64,000 nucleotides of DNA from Ancylobacter tetraedralis (GCF_014195655.1 NZ_JACICD010000006.1:62001-126000); one strand, 5' to 3'. Positions 50,729 to 60,282 are shown, counted from the stretch's first letter. The notes: generated by a model not told the origin, from the sequence alone. Numbers and translations are program-made.

Positions 50729-50873
50729 ACGGGCGAAACGTGCCGCCACGGTCAGACCTGTCCGGGCGGCATCGCACGGCGTCATGTCATCCGGCAAGGA
50801 CGCCCGCGATCGGGAAAGAAGCCAAGCCGCTCCAGGCGGACGCTGCGGCACCCTTTCGCGACAGGAGATCCCC

Positions 50874-51482
50874 ATGGCGAACGTGCTGCCCGCCGGCCAT
50901 TTCGCCCGTGACACCGCCTCGGCCGCCCCCAGGGCGCAGTCGCGCCGGTGGGGCGGCTATCTGGCACTCGGCCTCCTCCAGCTGACGGCGGCCGGTATCG
51001 CCGCCCGCGACCTCAGCGGCTCGCCCGCCGCCCTGCCCGCCGTCGCCGCCATGATGACGGTGGCCGGCGCGGCCGAGGTGGCGCACGCGCTGGCCAGCGC
51101 CGACCGGGCGCAGTGGCCGGCACGGCTTGCCGGGGGCCTGGCCCTCACCCTTGCTGGCGTACTGATGCTCACCGATCCCTCCCTCGCCGCGCTCCAGCAC
51201 ACGCTGGCTCTCGGCGTGCTGGCGACCCTCGCGGGCGGGTGCCGGCTTGCCGCCGCCTGGCCCCTGCGCCACCGGCGGGGCGAGAGCTGGCTGGTGGTCA
51301 GCGCGCTCGCCAGCATGGATGCCGGCATCCTCATGCTGGCCCTGTGGCCGGCGGCGCCGCTCGGGCTGCTGGGCGCCATCATCGGCGCGGATCTGGCGGT
51401 GCGCGGGGCCGGGTTCATCGCCTTCGCGCAGGTGCGGCGAGGGCAGGCGGAAGCTCGGGCGCGGCGGTCGATTCCGCATTGA
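50874..51482 (+). CDS. HdeD/DUF308-like membrane protein
   Basis: A 202-residue protein with six hydrophobic segments arranged as three repeats (YLALGLLQLTAAGIAA, LAGGLALTLAGVLMLTDPSLA, ALASMDAGILMLALWPAAPLGLLGAIIGADLAVRG), typical of HdeD, an acid-stress membrane protein. The ATG at 50874 has AGGAG. It stands between the monooxygenase and antiporter genes and is followed by a clear terminator. Confidence 0.82.
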   Translation: MANVLPAGHFARDTASAAPRAQSRRWGGYLALGLLQLTAAGIAARDLSGSPAALPAVAAMMTVAGAAEVAHALASADRAQWPARLAGGLALTLAGVLMLTDPSLAALQHTLALGVLATLAGGCRLAAAWPLRHRRGESWLVVSALASMDAGILMLALWPAAPLGLLGAIIGADLAVRGAGFIAFAQVRRGQAEARARRSIPH

Positions 51483-51569
51483 CGATGCCGAATGGAAAGA
51501 ACCCGCCGGCAAGCTGCGCGATAGTGCCTTCCGACAGCCACGCTGTCGTCCCTCCCCTCTCCCTTTCGC

Positions 51570-51608
51570 GGCGGCGCCGGATCCACCTCCGACGCCGCCT
51601 CTTTTTTT
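51570..51608 (+). terminator. Rho-independent terminator after the HdeD-like gene
   Basis: GGCGGCG (51570-51576) pairs with CGCCGCC (51593-51599) and is followed by TCTTTTTTT. It lies 88 bp after the stop of the HdeD-like gene. Confidence 0.8.
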
Positions 51609-51711
51609 GGGAGGCGGGACGAGCGCATGGCGAACGCCCCGGCACCAGCGCGAACGCCGGAATGGCCCCCGCGCGCCGTCCTCCGAGCCCCGCCGAGCAC
51701 GCCGCGCCGCC

Positions 51712-53349
51712 ATGAACGCCATCACGATCATCCTTGTCCTCATCGTCGGCGTCGTCGTCACGCACTGGTTCTCCCGCGCGCTGGGCGGGCGCATCGCGCT
51801 GCCGCTGGTGCAGATCGCCGCCGGCGCCGCGATCGGCCTCACCACCTCGTTCGGCGTGAAGCTCGAGCCGGAGATGTTTTTCGTGCTGTTCCTGCCGCCA
51901 CTGCTGTTTCTCGACGGCTGGCGCGTGCCCAAGCAGGACCTGCAGGACAATGCCGTCACCATCCTGGCGCTGGCCTTCGGGCTGGTCTTCCTCACCGTGC
52001 TCGGCGTGGGGCTGCTGCTCAACCTGATGATTCCGGCCATGCCGCTGCCGGTGTGTTTCGCGCTGGCGGCGGTGCTGTCGCCGACCGATGTCGTCGCCGC
52101 CACCGCCATGGTGACCAACGTGCCCATCCCGCGCCGGGTGCTGCGCATCCTCGAAGGCGAGGCGCTGTTCAACGACGCGTCCGGCCTCGTCTGCCTGCGG
52201 CTCGCCGTCACGGTGGCGATGACCGGCACCTTTCCCATCTGGTCCTCGATCGCCGACCTCGTCTGGGCGGCGGCGGGCGGCATCGCCATCGGGCTGGCCT
52301 TCAGCCGGATGATCTCTCTCGCCAAGATGTGGATCGCGCGGCGGATCGGCGAGGACACCTCCTCGCAGATCCTCATCAGCCTCCTGACGCCCTACGGCGC
52401 CTATCTTCTGGCGGATGCGGTCCATGGCTCGCCGGTGCTGGCGGCGGTGGCGGCCGGCATCATGATGAGCCGGATCGAACTCAGCGCGCAGACGCTCGCT
52501 GTCACCCGTATCCGCCGCAACGCTGTGTGGGAGACGCTGCAATTCGCCCTCAACGGCTCGATCTTCCTGCTGCTGGGCGAGCAATTGCCGGGCATCGTCG
52601 CGCGGCTGCACGCCAGCTCGGTGGAGAGCGGCCATGCCGGGCTCGGCTGGCTGGCAATGTATGTGCTGGCGGTGTCGGTGGCGCTCGCCGTGCTGCGCTT
52701 TGGCTGGGTGTGGGTGTCGATCACCATCTGGCTGCGTCGCCATGCCGAGCAGGCCGGCGGCCGGCGCAAGCCCGACTGGCGGCTCACCCTCGCCATGTCC
52801 ACCGCCGGGGTACGCGGCGCTGTCACGCTGGCCGGCGCGCTGAGCCTGCCGCTGGCGCTGCCGGACGGGGCGCCGTTTCCCTCGCGCGACCTCGCCATCC
52901 TCATCGCCGCGGGAGTGATCCTCGTCTCTCTGCTGCTCGCCAATGCCAGCCTGCCCAGCCTGCTGCGCGGCGTCTCGATGCCGCTCGAGCCGCACCCCGA
53001 CCAGCAGGAGCGCGACGCGCGGATCGAGGCGGCCAAGGCCGCCATCGCCGCGCTGGCCCGCGCCGGGGCCGTGGATGGCGGCGCGAAGGGCGACAGCCTC
53101 GCGGCGGTGGCGCAGGTGGCCGACTATTACCAGCACCGCCTCGCGCAGCTGCAGCCGGAGGCGCAAGCCCTTACCCCCGCCGGCACGCTGCACGAGGAGG
53201 AGCGCCTGCATGTCGTCGGGCTGACGGCCGAGCGCGCCGCCATCGTCAACCTGGCGCGGGGCCATCGCATCACCGCCGACCTCGCCCACAAGCTGCTGCG
53301 CGAGATCGACCTCGCCGAGGAAGCCTTCCAGACCGCCGCCGACGGCTAA
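51712..53349 (+). CDS. Na+/H+ antiporter (CPA1 family)
   Basis: A 545-residue protein with about twelve membrane helices and a cytoplasmic tail of about 120 residues. Family motifs are FFVLFLPPLLFLDGW, the ALAAVLSPTDVVAATAM segment with the transport aspartate region, EGEALFNDASGLVCLRLA with the conserved Asn-Asp, and MSTAGVRGAVTLAGALSLP. The tail is helical and contains HEEERLHVVGLTAERAAI. It probably exchanges Na+ or K+ for H+ in pH and salt tolerance. The ATG at 51712 is near the first helix; no strong ribosome site is visible. Confidence 0.9.
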   Translation: MNAITIILVLIVGVVVTHWFSRALGGRIALPLVQIAAGAAIGLTTSFGVKLEPEMFFVLFLPPLLFLDGWRVPKQDLQDNAVTILALAFGLVFLTVLGVGLLLNLMIPAMPLPVCFALAAVLSPTDVVAATAMVTNVPIPRRVLRILEGEALFNDASGLVCLRLAVTVAMTGTFPIWSSIADLVWAAAGGIAIGLAFSRMISLAKMWIARRIGEDTSSQILISLLTPYGAYLLADAVHGSPVLAAVAAGIMMSRIELSAQTLAVTRIRRNAVWETLQFALNGSIFLLLGEQLPGIVARLHASSVESGHAGLGWLAMYVLAVSVALAVLRFGWVWVSITIWLRRHAEQAGGRRKPDWRLTLAMSTAGVRGAVTLAGALSLPLALPDGAPFPSRDLAILIAAGVILVSLLLANASLPSLLRGVSMPLEPHPDQQERDARIEAAKAAIAALARAGAVDGGAKGDSLAAVAQVADYYQHRLAQLQPEAQALTPAGTLHEEERLHVVGLTAERAAIVNLARGHRITADLAHKLLREIDLAEEAFQTAADG

Positions 53350-53499
53350 GGGGTGACGGCCCAGCGGGCAAACGCCATGCTTTTTTGGAATCATTATGAC
53401 AAACGGGGAATATCCGGCGTGCGATCCGGGTAATGGATAGGGTGCGATGCCGGGGATCTACCCGGCCGGTCATCACGACAGCCAGCGGCGGAGTGGATC

Positions 53500-54561
53500 A
53501 TGCCGGGAACACCTATCCGACGAGGCGATGTGGCAAAATTCGCCATCGGCGCCGCCGTCATCGCCGCGGCTACCGGCGCCTTCGCCTATACGGCGGGCTG
53601 GCTGTCGCCCGGCCGCCTCACGCCCACCAGGCTCGTCGCCGCGCTCGCCCCGCCCGGCGGGCCCGCGCTCGGCCACCGACGCAACCACGCCAAGGGCATC
53701 TGCTTCACCGGCGTGTTCGAATCGAACGGCAAGGGTGCCGAACTCTCGCGCGCCGGCCTTCTTGCCGCCGGCACCTATCCCGCGCTCGGCCGCTTCAATC
53801 TCGGCACCGCCGATCCCAACGCGCCGGACGCCACGGTGCGGGTGCGCGGGCTGGGACTGCAGCTGACGGCGCCGGACGGCACGCTCTGGCGCGCCGCCAT
53901 GATCGACCCGCCGTTCTTCCCGGTGTCGACGCCGCAGGCCTTCTACGACCTGCTCACCGCCTCGCACAGCAAGGATCCGGAGGCGATGAAGGGCTTCATC
54001 GCCGCCAACCCGGAATTCGGCACCTTCGTCGGCTGGGCGAAGGGCGCGCCCTGGACGGCGAGCTATGCCGAGGACGCCTTCAACAGTCTGAACGCCTTCA
54101 TCTTCGTCGATGCCTCCGGCGCCCGTCACGCCGTGCGCTGGTCCTACGTGCCGCAGGCGACGGTGACGCCGATCACCGACGCGGAGCTGACCGCACTCGG
54201 CCCCGATCACCTGGAACAGGAGATCGCCCAGCGCGTGGCGTCCGGCCCGCAGCGCTGGAACCTGGTGATCACACTGGCCGAGGCGGGCGACCCGACCAAC
54301 GATCCCTCGAAGGTCTGGCCGGCGGGCCGGCGCACCATCGATGCCGGCACGCTGGTCGTGCAGAAGATCGAGGACGAGCGCGACGGGCCGTGCCGCGACA
54401 TCAATTTCGACCCGACCATCCTGCCCGACGGCATCGCCGTTTCCGATGATCCCTTCCCGGCGGCCCGCTCGGCGGCCTATGCCCGCTCGTTCAACCTGCG
54501 CACGTCGGAAGTGAAGGACTATCCCTATAACGCGACCGCCACGACGGGAGCCAAACCATGA
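53500..54561 (+). CDS. Catalase-like haem peroxidase (SrpA type)
   Basis: A 353-residue short catalase. A basic N-terminus and hydrophobic helix (FAIGAAVIAAATGAFAYTAGWL) form an anchor or signal. Distal region NHAKGICFTGVFES has the catalytic His, FNLGTADPNAPDATVRVRGLGLQL is family text, and the proximal haem tyrosine is expected in DPFPAARSAAYARSFN. Such proteins act as peroxidases in the periplasm. It overlaps the cytochrome b561 gene (ATGA), which may donate electrons from the quinol pool. Confidence 0.88.
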   Translation: MPGTPIRRGDVAKFAIGAAVIAAATGAFAYTAGWLSPGRLTPTRLVAALAPPGGPALGHRRNHAKGICFTGVFESNGKGAELSRAGLLAAGTYPALGRFNLGTADPNAPDATVRVRGLGLQLTAPDGTLWRAAMIDPPFFPVSTPQAFYDLLTASHSKDPEAMKGFIAANPEFGTFVGWAKGAPWTASYAEDAFNSLNAFIFVDASGARHAVRWSYVPQATVTPITDAELTALGPDHLEQEIAQRVASGPQRWNLVITLAEAGDPTNDPSKVWPAGRRTIDAGTLVVQKIEDERDGPCRDINFDPTILPDGIAVSDDPFPAARSAAYARSFNLRTSEVKDYPYNATATTGAKP

Positions 54562-55166
54562 CAGCCAGCGCCATGACCCGGAACGCCGTGACCGGGAGAT
54601 CCACGTCCGTGACCCCGCGCTTCTCCGCCCTCCAGCGTTTGCTGCACTGGTTGATGGCGGCCTGCATCCTGGCCATGCTGTTCATCGGCGTCGGCATGAA
54701 CTCGACCGTCACCCCGAAATACCTGCCGCTGGTCGAGACCCACAAGACGCTCGGCTTCGTCATCCTGCTGCTCGCGCTGATCCGGCTCGCCGTGCGCCTC
54801 GTCGTCGGTGCGCCGCCACTGCCGGCCGACCTGCCGCCGCTGATCAAGCTCGGCGCGCATCTCTCGCATTACGGGCTCTATGCCCTGATGATCGGCATGC
54901 CGCTGCTGGGCTGGGGCATGCTGTCGGCCGGCGGCTATCCGGTCGTGCTGCTCGGCCATATCCAGCTGCCGGCCATCCTGGCGCCCAGCGACGCGCTGCA
55001 CACGGTGCTGTGGAACGCGCATTTCTATCTCGCCTTCGCCTTTTTCGGGCTGATCGCGCTGCACGCGGGCGCCGCTTTGTTCCACGGCTTCATCCGCCGC
55101 GACGGCGTGCTGGAGAGCATGGCATCGGTCTCGGCCCCGCGGGAGGCGACGCGGCCGGGAAAATAG
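54558..55166 (+). CDS. Cytochrome b561 family protein
   Basis: A 202-residue membrane protein with four helices and haem-ligand histidines in LLHWLMAA, VETHKTLGFVI, LSHYGLYALMIGMPLLGW and ALHAGAALFHGF, the b561 pattern. It is translationally coupled to the catalase-like gene, a recurring pairing in Proteobacteria in which the cytochrome is thought to reduce the periplasmic peroxidase. A strong terminator follows 40 bp later. Confidence 0.92.
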   Translation: MTASAMTRNAVTGRSTSVTPRFSALQRLLHWLMAACILAMLFIGVGMNSTVTPKYLPLVETHKTLGFVILLLALIRLAVRLVVGAPPLPADLPPLIKLGAHLSHYGLYALMIGMPLLGWGMLSAGGYPVVLLGHIQLPAILAPSDALHTVLWNAHFYLAFAFFGLIALHAGAALFHGFIRRDGVLESMASVSAPREATRPGK

Positions 55167-55205
55167 CGGCCGGCGCTCCCTGTTTTCCCGGCCGGCCCCT
55201 GGCAA

Positions 55206-55239
55206 AGCCCCGCCCGTTGCGGAACGGAGCGGGGTTTTT
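55206..55239 (+). terminator. Rho-independent terminator after the cytochrome b561 gene
   Basis: CCCCGC-CCGTT-GCGG-AACGG-A-GCGGGG followed by TTTTT: two stacked stems with only one unpaired base. It ends the catalase-b561 operon. Confidence 0.9.
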
Positions 55240-55243
55240 CGCG

Positions 55244-55313
55244 TCCTGCATGCATCGTCCTGCATGCATCGCTCTGCACGCTTCGTCTTGCACCCGTCGT
55301 CCTGCACGCCGCG
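55244..55313. repeat. Five tandem 14-bp repeats (minisatellite)
   Basis: TCCTGCATGCATCG occurs twice exactly (55244, 55258), then CTCTGCACGCTTCG (55272), TCTTGCACCCGTCG (55286) and TCCTGCACGCCGCG (55300), all with a strict 14-bp period. The array starts five bases after the terminator's T-tract. The first copies are identical and later ones degenerate, indicating recent expansion at one edge. Confidence 0.9.
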
Positions 55314-55456
55314 ACGGATGCCGCTCGGGTGCTTCGGTTTTCGAACCGCCGTGCCGGCGGTGTGTCATCCCGCAACAATGGGGGCCATTGCGAAAGAACC
55401 CGGACCCCGCTCCCCGCATCATCGTCTGCAATGGGGTTATGAGTGGAGATCGATCC

Positions 55457-57757
55457 ATGTCCGGGAAAAAGAGCATCCGACGGTATGACGAACCGGCGGG
55501 CGGCTGGGGAGCGCTCAAGGCGCTGACCCAGCACCTCGTCGAGCAGGAGATTCCAGTCAAGGGCGCGACCACGCTGTTGCGCATGAACCAGCCGGAGGGC
55601 TTCGACTGCCCCGGCTGCGCCTGGCCGGACCCCAAGCACACGTCGTCCTTCGAATTCTGCGAGAACGGCGGCAAGGCCGTGGCCTGGGAAGCCACCGCCA
55701 AGCGCTGCACGCCGGAATTCTTCGCCGCGCACACCGTTGCCGAGCTGTCCACCTGGAGCGACTACGAGCTGGAAATGGTGGGACGGCTCACCCACCCCAT
55801 GGCCTATGACGAGGCGAGCGACTGCTACCTGCCGGTGAGCTGGGCGGAAGCCTTCGCCACGGTGGGCCGGCACCTCGCCGCCCTGCCGAACCCCGACATG
55901 GCGGATTTCTACACGTCCGGCCGCGCCTCCAACGAGGCGGCCTTCCTCTACCAGCTGTTCGTGCGCGAATTCGGCACCAACAACTTCCCCGATTGCTCGA
56001 ACATGTGCCACGAGGCGACCAGCGTCGGGCTGCCGCAATCACTCGGCGTCGGCAAGGGCACGGTGCTGCTGGACGATTTCGACAAGACCGACTGCATCTT
56101 CATCTTCGGCCAGAACCCCGGCACCAACTCACCCCGCATGATGACGAGCCTGCGCGACGCGGCGCGGCGCGGTGCCTCCATCATCTCCTTCAACCCATTC
56201 CGCGAGCGGGCGCTGGAGCGCTTCCAGTCGCCGCAGAACCCGTTGGAAATGGCCACCCTGACCTCGACGCCGATCAGCGGCCGGCTGCACCAGGTGCGCG
56301 TTGGCGGCGACATCGCCGTCATCAAGGGCCTGATGAAGGTCATGGTCGAGGCCGACGAGGAAGCCCGCGCCAGCCACGGCATCGAGGTGCTGGACTGGGA
56401 CTTCATCCGCGGCCACACCGCCGGCATCGACGCGCTGATGGCGGATGTGAAGGCCACGCAGTGGGACGACATCGAGCGCCATTCCGGGCTGACCCGCGCG
56501 GTGATCGAGGAAGCCGCGCAGATCTACATGAAGGCCGAGCGGGCCATCGTGGTGTTCGGCATGGGCATCACCCAGCACCGGCACGGCGCCGGCGGCGTGC
56601 AGCAGCTCGCCAATCTCTGCCTGCTCAAGGGCAACATGGGCAAGGACGGCGCCGGGCTGTGCCCGGTGCGCGGCCATTCCAACGTGCAGGGCGACCGCAC
56701 CGTCGGCATCACCGAGATCCCCACGCCGGAATTCCTCGGCCAGCTGGAGAAGCGCTTCGGCTTCACCCCTCCGGCCAAGCACGGCCACAACGTCGTCACC
56801 GCGCTGGAGGCGATGGTGAAGGGCGAGGTGCGGGTCTTCGTCAGCCTCGGCGGCAACATCGTCGCCGCCATTCCCGACTGGGAGCAGACGCACCAGGCCT
56901 TCCGCCAGCTGGACCTCAGCGTCCACATCGCCACCAAGCTCAATCGCAGCCATCTCATTCACGGCCGCGAGGCGCTGATCCTGCCGTGCCTCGGCCGCAC
57001 CGAGATCGACGTGCAGGCGACCGGCCCGCAATCCATCACGGTGGAGGATTCCATGTCGATGGTGCACGCCTCCACCGGCATGAACCCGCCGGCCTCGGAC
57101 CAGCTCAAGAGCGAGCCGGCCATCATCGCCGGCATGGCCCGGGCCACGCTGGGCCGGCGCTCGGTGGTGGACTGGGAAGGCTTCATCGCCGACTACGACA
57201 CGATCCGCGACGCCATCGAGGCGGTGATTCCCATTTTCGAGGGCTACAATGCCCGCATCCGCGTGCCAGGCGGTTTCCACCTGGTCTCCTCCGCGCGCGA
57301 ACGCATCTGGGCGACCGCCTCGGGCAAGGCCAACTTCCTGCTCTATGCCGGCCTCGGCGAAGACCCTGCCCAGCACGATCCCGATGTGCTGTGGCTCACC
57401 AGCGTGCGCAGCCACGACCAGTACAACACCACGATCTATTCGCTCTCCGACCGCTATCGCGGCGTGTTCGGCCAGCGTGACGTGCTGTTCCTCGGCACGG
57501 CGGAAATGGAAAAGCGCGGCCTGAAGGCGGATGATCGGGTCGACCTCGTCACCGTCTGGGCGGACGGCATTGAGCGCGTCGTGCGCGGCTTCAAGGTGGT
57601 GCCCCACGCCTTCCCGAGCGGGAGCTGCGCGGCCTATTACCCCGAGACCAACCCGCTGGTTCCGCTCGGCGCGCACGATCCGCAGAGCTTCACGCCCTCC
57701 TACAAGGGCATCCCCATCCGCATCATCCGCTCGCAAGCCCGGACGGAGGCCGCCTGA
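55457..57757 (+). CDS. Molybdopterin oxidoreductase of the FdhF/YdeP family
   Basis: A 766-residue molybdoenzyme. It has N-terminal cysteines C51, C54 and C68 (FDCPGCAWPD, FEFCENGG). The Mo-ligand position is C184 in PDCSNMCHEATSVG, where FdhF has selenocysteine. Other family segments are FTSGRASNEAAFL-type text, FGQNPGTNSPRMM, FGMGITQHRHGAGGVQQLANLCLLKGNMG and GLCPVRGHSNVQGDRT. It resembles YdeP, an acid-resistance protein of unproven substrate. The ATG at 55457 has GGAG; another ATG lies at 55440. It is only 2 bp before the quinol oxidase subunit I gene, so oxidation of its substrate may feed that oxidase. Confidence 0.9.
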   Translation: MSGKKSIRRYDEPAGGWGALKALTQHLVEQEIPVKGATTLLRMNQPEGFDCPGCAWPDPKHTSSFEFCENGGKAVAWEATAKRCTPEFFAAHTVAELSTWSDYELEMVGRLTHPMAYDEASDCYLPVSWAEAFATVGRHLAALPNPDMADFYTSGRASNEAAFLYQLFVREFGTNNFPDCSNMCHEATSVGLPQSLGVGKGTVLLDDFDKTDCIFIFGQNPGTNSPRMMTSLRDAARRGASIISFNPFRERALERFQSPQNPLEMATLTSTPISGRLHQVRVGGDIAVIKGLMKVMVEADEEARASHGIEVLDWDFIRGHTAGIDALMADVKATQWDDIERHSGLTRAVIEEAAQIYMKAERAIVVFGMGITQHRHGAGGVQQLANLCLLKGNMGKDGAGLCPVRGHSNVQGDRTVGITEIPTPEFLGQLEKRFGFTPPAKHGHNVVTALEAMVKGEVRVFVSLGGNIVAAIPDWEQTHQAFRQLDLSVHIATKLNRSHLIHGREALILPCLGRTEIDVQATGPQSITVEDSMSMVHASTGMNPPASDQLKSEPAIIAGMARATLGRRSVVDWEGFIADYDTIRDAIEAVIPIFEGYNARIRVPGGFHLVSSARERIWATASGKANFLLYAGLGEDPAQHDPDVLWLTSVRSHDQYNTTIYSLSDRYRGVFGQRDVLFLGTAEMEKRGLKADDRVDLVTVWADGIERVVRGFKVVPHAFPSGSCAAYYPETNPLVPLGAHDPQSFTPSYKGIPIRIIRSQARTEAA

Positions 57758-57759
57758 CC

Positions 57760-59223
57760 ATGGATCCCGTCGCTCTTGCCCGCGCGCAGTTCGCCTTCAC
57801 CATCGGCTATCACATCCTGTGGCCGACGCTCACCATCGGCCTCGCCTGCTTCATCACGCTGCTCAGCGGCCTGTGGTGGCGCACCGGTCGGGTGCTCTAC
57901 CGCGACCTGATGCAGTTCTGGCTCAAGATCTTCGCGCTCGCCTTCGGCATGGGCGTCATCACCGGCGTGGTGATCAGCTACGAGGTGGGCACCAACTGGG
58001 CCGGCTTCTCGCGATCGGTCTCAAACGTCATCGGTCCGCTGTTCACGTATGAGACGCTCACCGCCTTCTTCCTGGAGGCCGGCTTCATCGGCATCGTGCT
58101 GTTCGGCCAGGGCCGGGTGAGCCGGGGCGCGCATTTCTTCGCGTGCTGCATGGTTTCGGGTGGCACGCTACTCTCCGCGACCTGGATCATCGCCTCCAAC
58201 AGCTTCATGCAGACACCGTCCGGCGCGGTGGCGGATGCCCAGGGCATTTTCCACACGGTGAGCTGGTGGGATGTGATCTTCTCACCGTCCTTCCCCTACC
58301 GGCTGGCCCACATGGTGTGCGCGAGCCTCATCACCGGCGCCTTCGTGGTGGCGGGCGTCTCGGCTTTCCACATGTGGCGCCGCCACTATGTGGAGGCCAA
58401 CCGGCTCGCCTTCTCCATGGCGATGTGGCTGGCTCTCATCCTGGTGCCGCTGCAGATCTTCATCGGCGACATGCACGGGCGCAACACGCTCGAATACCAG
58501 CCCACCAAGCTGGCGGCGATGGAAGGGCTGTGGGACACCACGCGCGGCCCGGCCATGACGGTGATCGCCTGGCCGGACATGGACGCGGCGAAAAACCTCT
58601 ACGCCATCGAGATCCCGCATCTGGCGAGCCTCTACCTCACCCATTCCTGGGATGGCGAGGTCCAGGGCCTGAAGGCGGTTCCCGCATCGGACCGGCCCAA
58701 TGTTCCGGTGGTGTTCTTCGCCTTCCGCATCATGGTCGGCATCGCGCTCATCCTGCTCGCAACCGCGATCACCGGCGCCGTGCTGCGCTGGCGCGGCCGG
58801 CTATACGGGACACGCTGGTTCCAGTTCCTCGCCATGGCCACCACCCCGCTCGGCTTCCTCGCCGTGCTGGCCGGCTGGACCACCACCGAGGCCGGGCGCC
58901 AGCCCTGGGTCGTCTATGGCCAATTGCGCACGGCCGATGCGGTCTCGCCCGTCACCGCCAACGCCGTGACGCTCAGCCTCATCGGCTTCATCGTCATCTA
59001 TCATCTTCTGCTGCTGAGCTTCCTGTGGTTCGCCGGACGCGTGGCGATCCGCGGGCCCCAGCCTGGCGGCCCGGCATCCGGCACCGGCGATCGCGAGATC
59101 GAGCGCCTGCACCCTGGCATGGACCGCGCGAGCACGACACTGGTCGGCGGCCCGCTCGTCCAGCCCACCGTCGGCGCGCCGCTGGCCCCCGCCTTCTCCC
59201 TCGACAACCCGCACGGAGCCTGA
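57760..59223 (+). CDS. cioA: Cytochrome bd-type ubiquinol oxidase subunit I (CioA/CydA)
   Basis: A 487-residue subunit with nine expected helices. It has the haem-ligand histidine in GYHILWPTL, then EAGFIGIVLFG, SNSFMQTPSGA and the GRQPWVVYG quinol-site text. The Q-loop is short, as in cyanide-insensitive CIO enzymes rather than E. coli CydA. It starts two bases after the YdeP-type gene and is followed three bases later by subunit II. It oxidises ubiquinol with O2 at the inner membrane. Confidence 0.92.
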   Translation: MDPVALARAQFAFTIGYHILWPTLTIGLACFITLLSGLWWRTGRVLYRDLMQFWLKIFALAFGMGVITGVVISYEVGTNWAGFSRSVSNVIGPLFTYETLTAFFLEAGFIGIVLFGQGRVSRGAHFFACCMVSGGTLLSATWIIASNSFMQTPSGAVADAQGIFHTVSWWDVIFSPSFPYRLAHMVCASLITGAFVVAGVSAFHMWRRHYVEANRLAFSMAMWLALILVPLQIFIGDMHGRNTLEYQPTKLAAMEGLWDTTRGPAMTVIAWPDMDAAKNLYAIEIPHLASLYLTHSWDGEVQGLKAVPASDRPNVPVVFFAFRIMVGIALILLATAITGAVLRWRGRLYGTRWFQFLAMATTPLGFLAVLAGWTTTEAGRQPWVVYGQLRTADAVSPVTANAVTLSLIGFIVIYHLLLLSFLWFAGRVAIRGPQPGGPASGTGDREIERLHPGMDRASTTLVGGPLVQPTVGAPLAPAFSLDNPHGA

Positions 59224-59226
59224 CCC

Positions 59227-60282
59227 ATGCTGGCGCATCTCAACGAGATCCATGTGCTGTTCGCCGCGGCGGTGGCGTTCTGCGTGACGGTCTACGTGCT
59301 GGCCGACGGTTTCGACCTCGGAGTGGGCATCCTGTTCCTGATCGCTCCGCGCGAGGCCGACCGCGACCTGATGATGGCCACGGTCGAACCGGTGTGGGAT
59401 GGCAACGAGACCTGGCTGGTGATGGGCGGCACGCTGCTGCTCGCCACCTTCCCGGCGGGCTATTACGTGCTGCTGCCGGCCTTCTACCTGCCGATCATCT
59501 TCATGCTGTTCGCCCTCATCTTCCGCGGTATCGCCTTCGAATTCCGCCTGCAGACGATCGAGTTCCGCTGGGTGTGGGACATCGCCTTCTCCGCCGGCTC
59601 GATCGTGGCAACGCTGTGCCAGGGCTTCATCCTCGGCGGGCTGATCGGCGGCGTGAACGTGCAGGACGGCATGTTCGCGGGCGGCACCTTCGATTTCGTC
59701 ACCCTGCTGGGTCTTGCCTGCGGCGCGGGGCTGCTCGGGGGCTATGCCCTGCTGGGCGCCGGCTGGCTGATCTGGAAGACCGACGGGGCGACCCAGGTCT
59801 TCGCGCGGGAAGTGGCGCATGCCGCACTCATCCTCACGGCCGCCATGATGGCGCTGGTCAGCGCGTGGAGCGCCTGGAGCGTGCCGGAAGTGGCGGCGCG
59901 CTGGTTCGCCTGGCCCAACATCGCCTTCCTCGCGCCGGTGCCGCTCGTCACCATCGGCGTGCTGCTGACGATCTGGCGCGGCATCTGGACCGGGCGGGAA
60001 ACCGGTACCTTCCTCGGCGCCATCGCGGTGTTCCTGCTCGGCTTCCTCGGCCTGGTGATCAGCCTGTTTCCCTATGTCGTGCCCCGCCACGTCACGGTGT
60101 GGGACGGCATCGCCGACCCGCAGGCCCTTCTGTTCGTCGGCGTGGGCGTCGCCGTCATCCTGCCCATCGTCCTCGCCTATCAGGCGCATGCCTACTGGGT
60201 GTTCCGCGGCAAGGCGCGGGTGCATCACGGCTATGGCGGCGAGGATCACGGCGCCGGCATTGCCCGCCAGCCGGCGGAGTGA
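59227..60282 (+). CDS. cioB: Cytochrome bd-type ubiquinol oxidase subunit II (CioB/CydB)
   Basis: A 351-residue subunit: FCVTVYVLADGFDLGVGILFL, VEPVWDGNETWLVMGGTLLLATFP, FALIFRGIAFEFR and the late FPYVVPRHVTVWDG are classic CydB text. It contains about eight helices. No CydX-like small subunit ORF is evident directly downstream, as is usual for CIO-type operons in this group. A UUCG-capped hairpin lies 39 bp after the stop. Confidence 0.93.
   Translation: MLAHLNEIHVLFAAAVAFCVTVYVLADGFDLGVGILFLIAPREADRDLMMATVEPVWDGNETWLVMGGTLLLATFPAGYYVLLPAFYLPIIFMLFALIFRGIAFEFRLQTIEFRWVWDIAFSAGSIVATLCQGFILGGLIGGVNVQDGMFAGGTFDFVTLLGLACGAGLLGGYALLGAGWLIWKTDGATQVFAREVAHAALILTAAMMALVSAWSAWSVPEVAARWFAWPNIAFLAPVPLVTIGVLLTIWRGIWTGRETGTFLGAIAVFLLGFLGLVISLFPYVVPRHVTVWDGIADPQALLFVGVGVAVILPIVLAYQAHAYWVFRGKARVHHGYGGEDHGAGIARQPAE

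Noticed and set aside
55244-55313. CRISPR-like array
   Set aside because: The repeats are directly tandem (14 bp, no spacers) and no cas genes are present.
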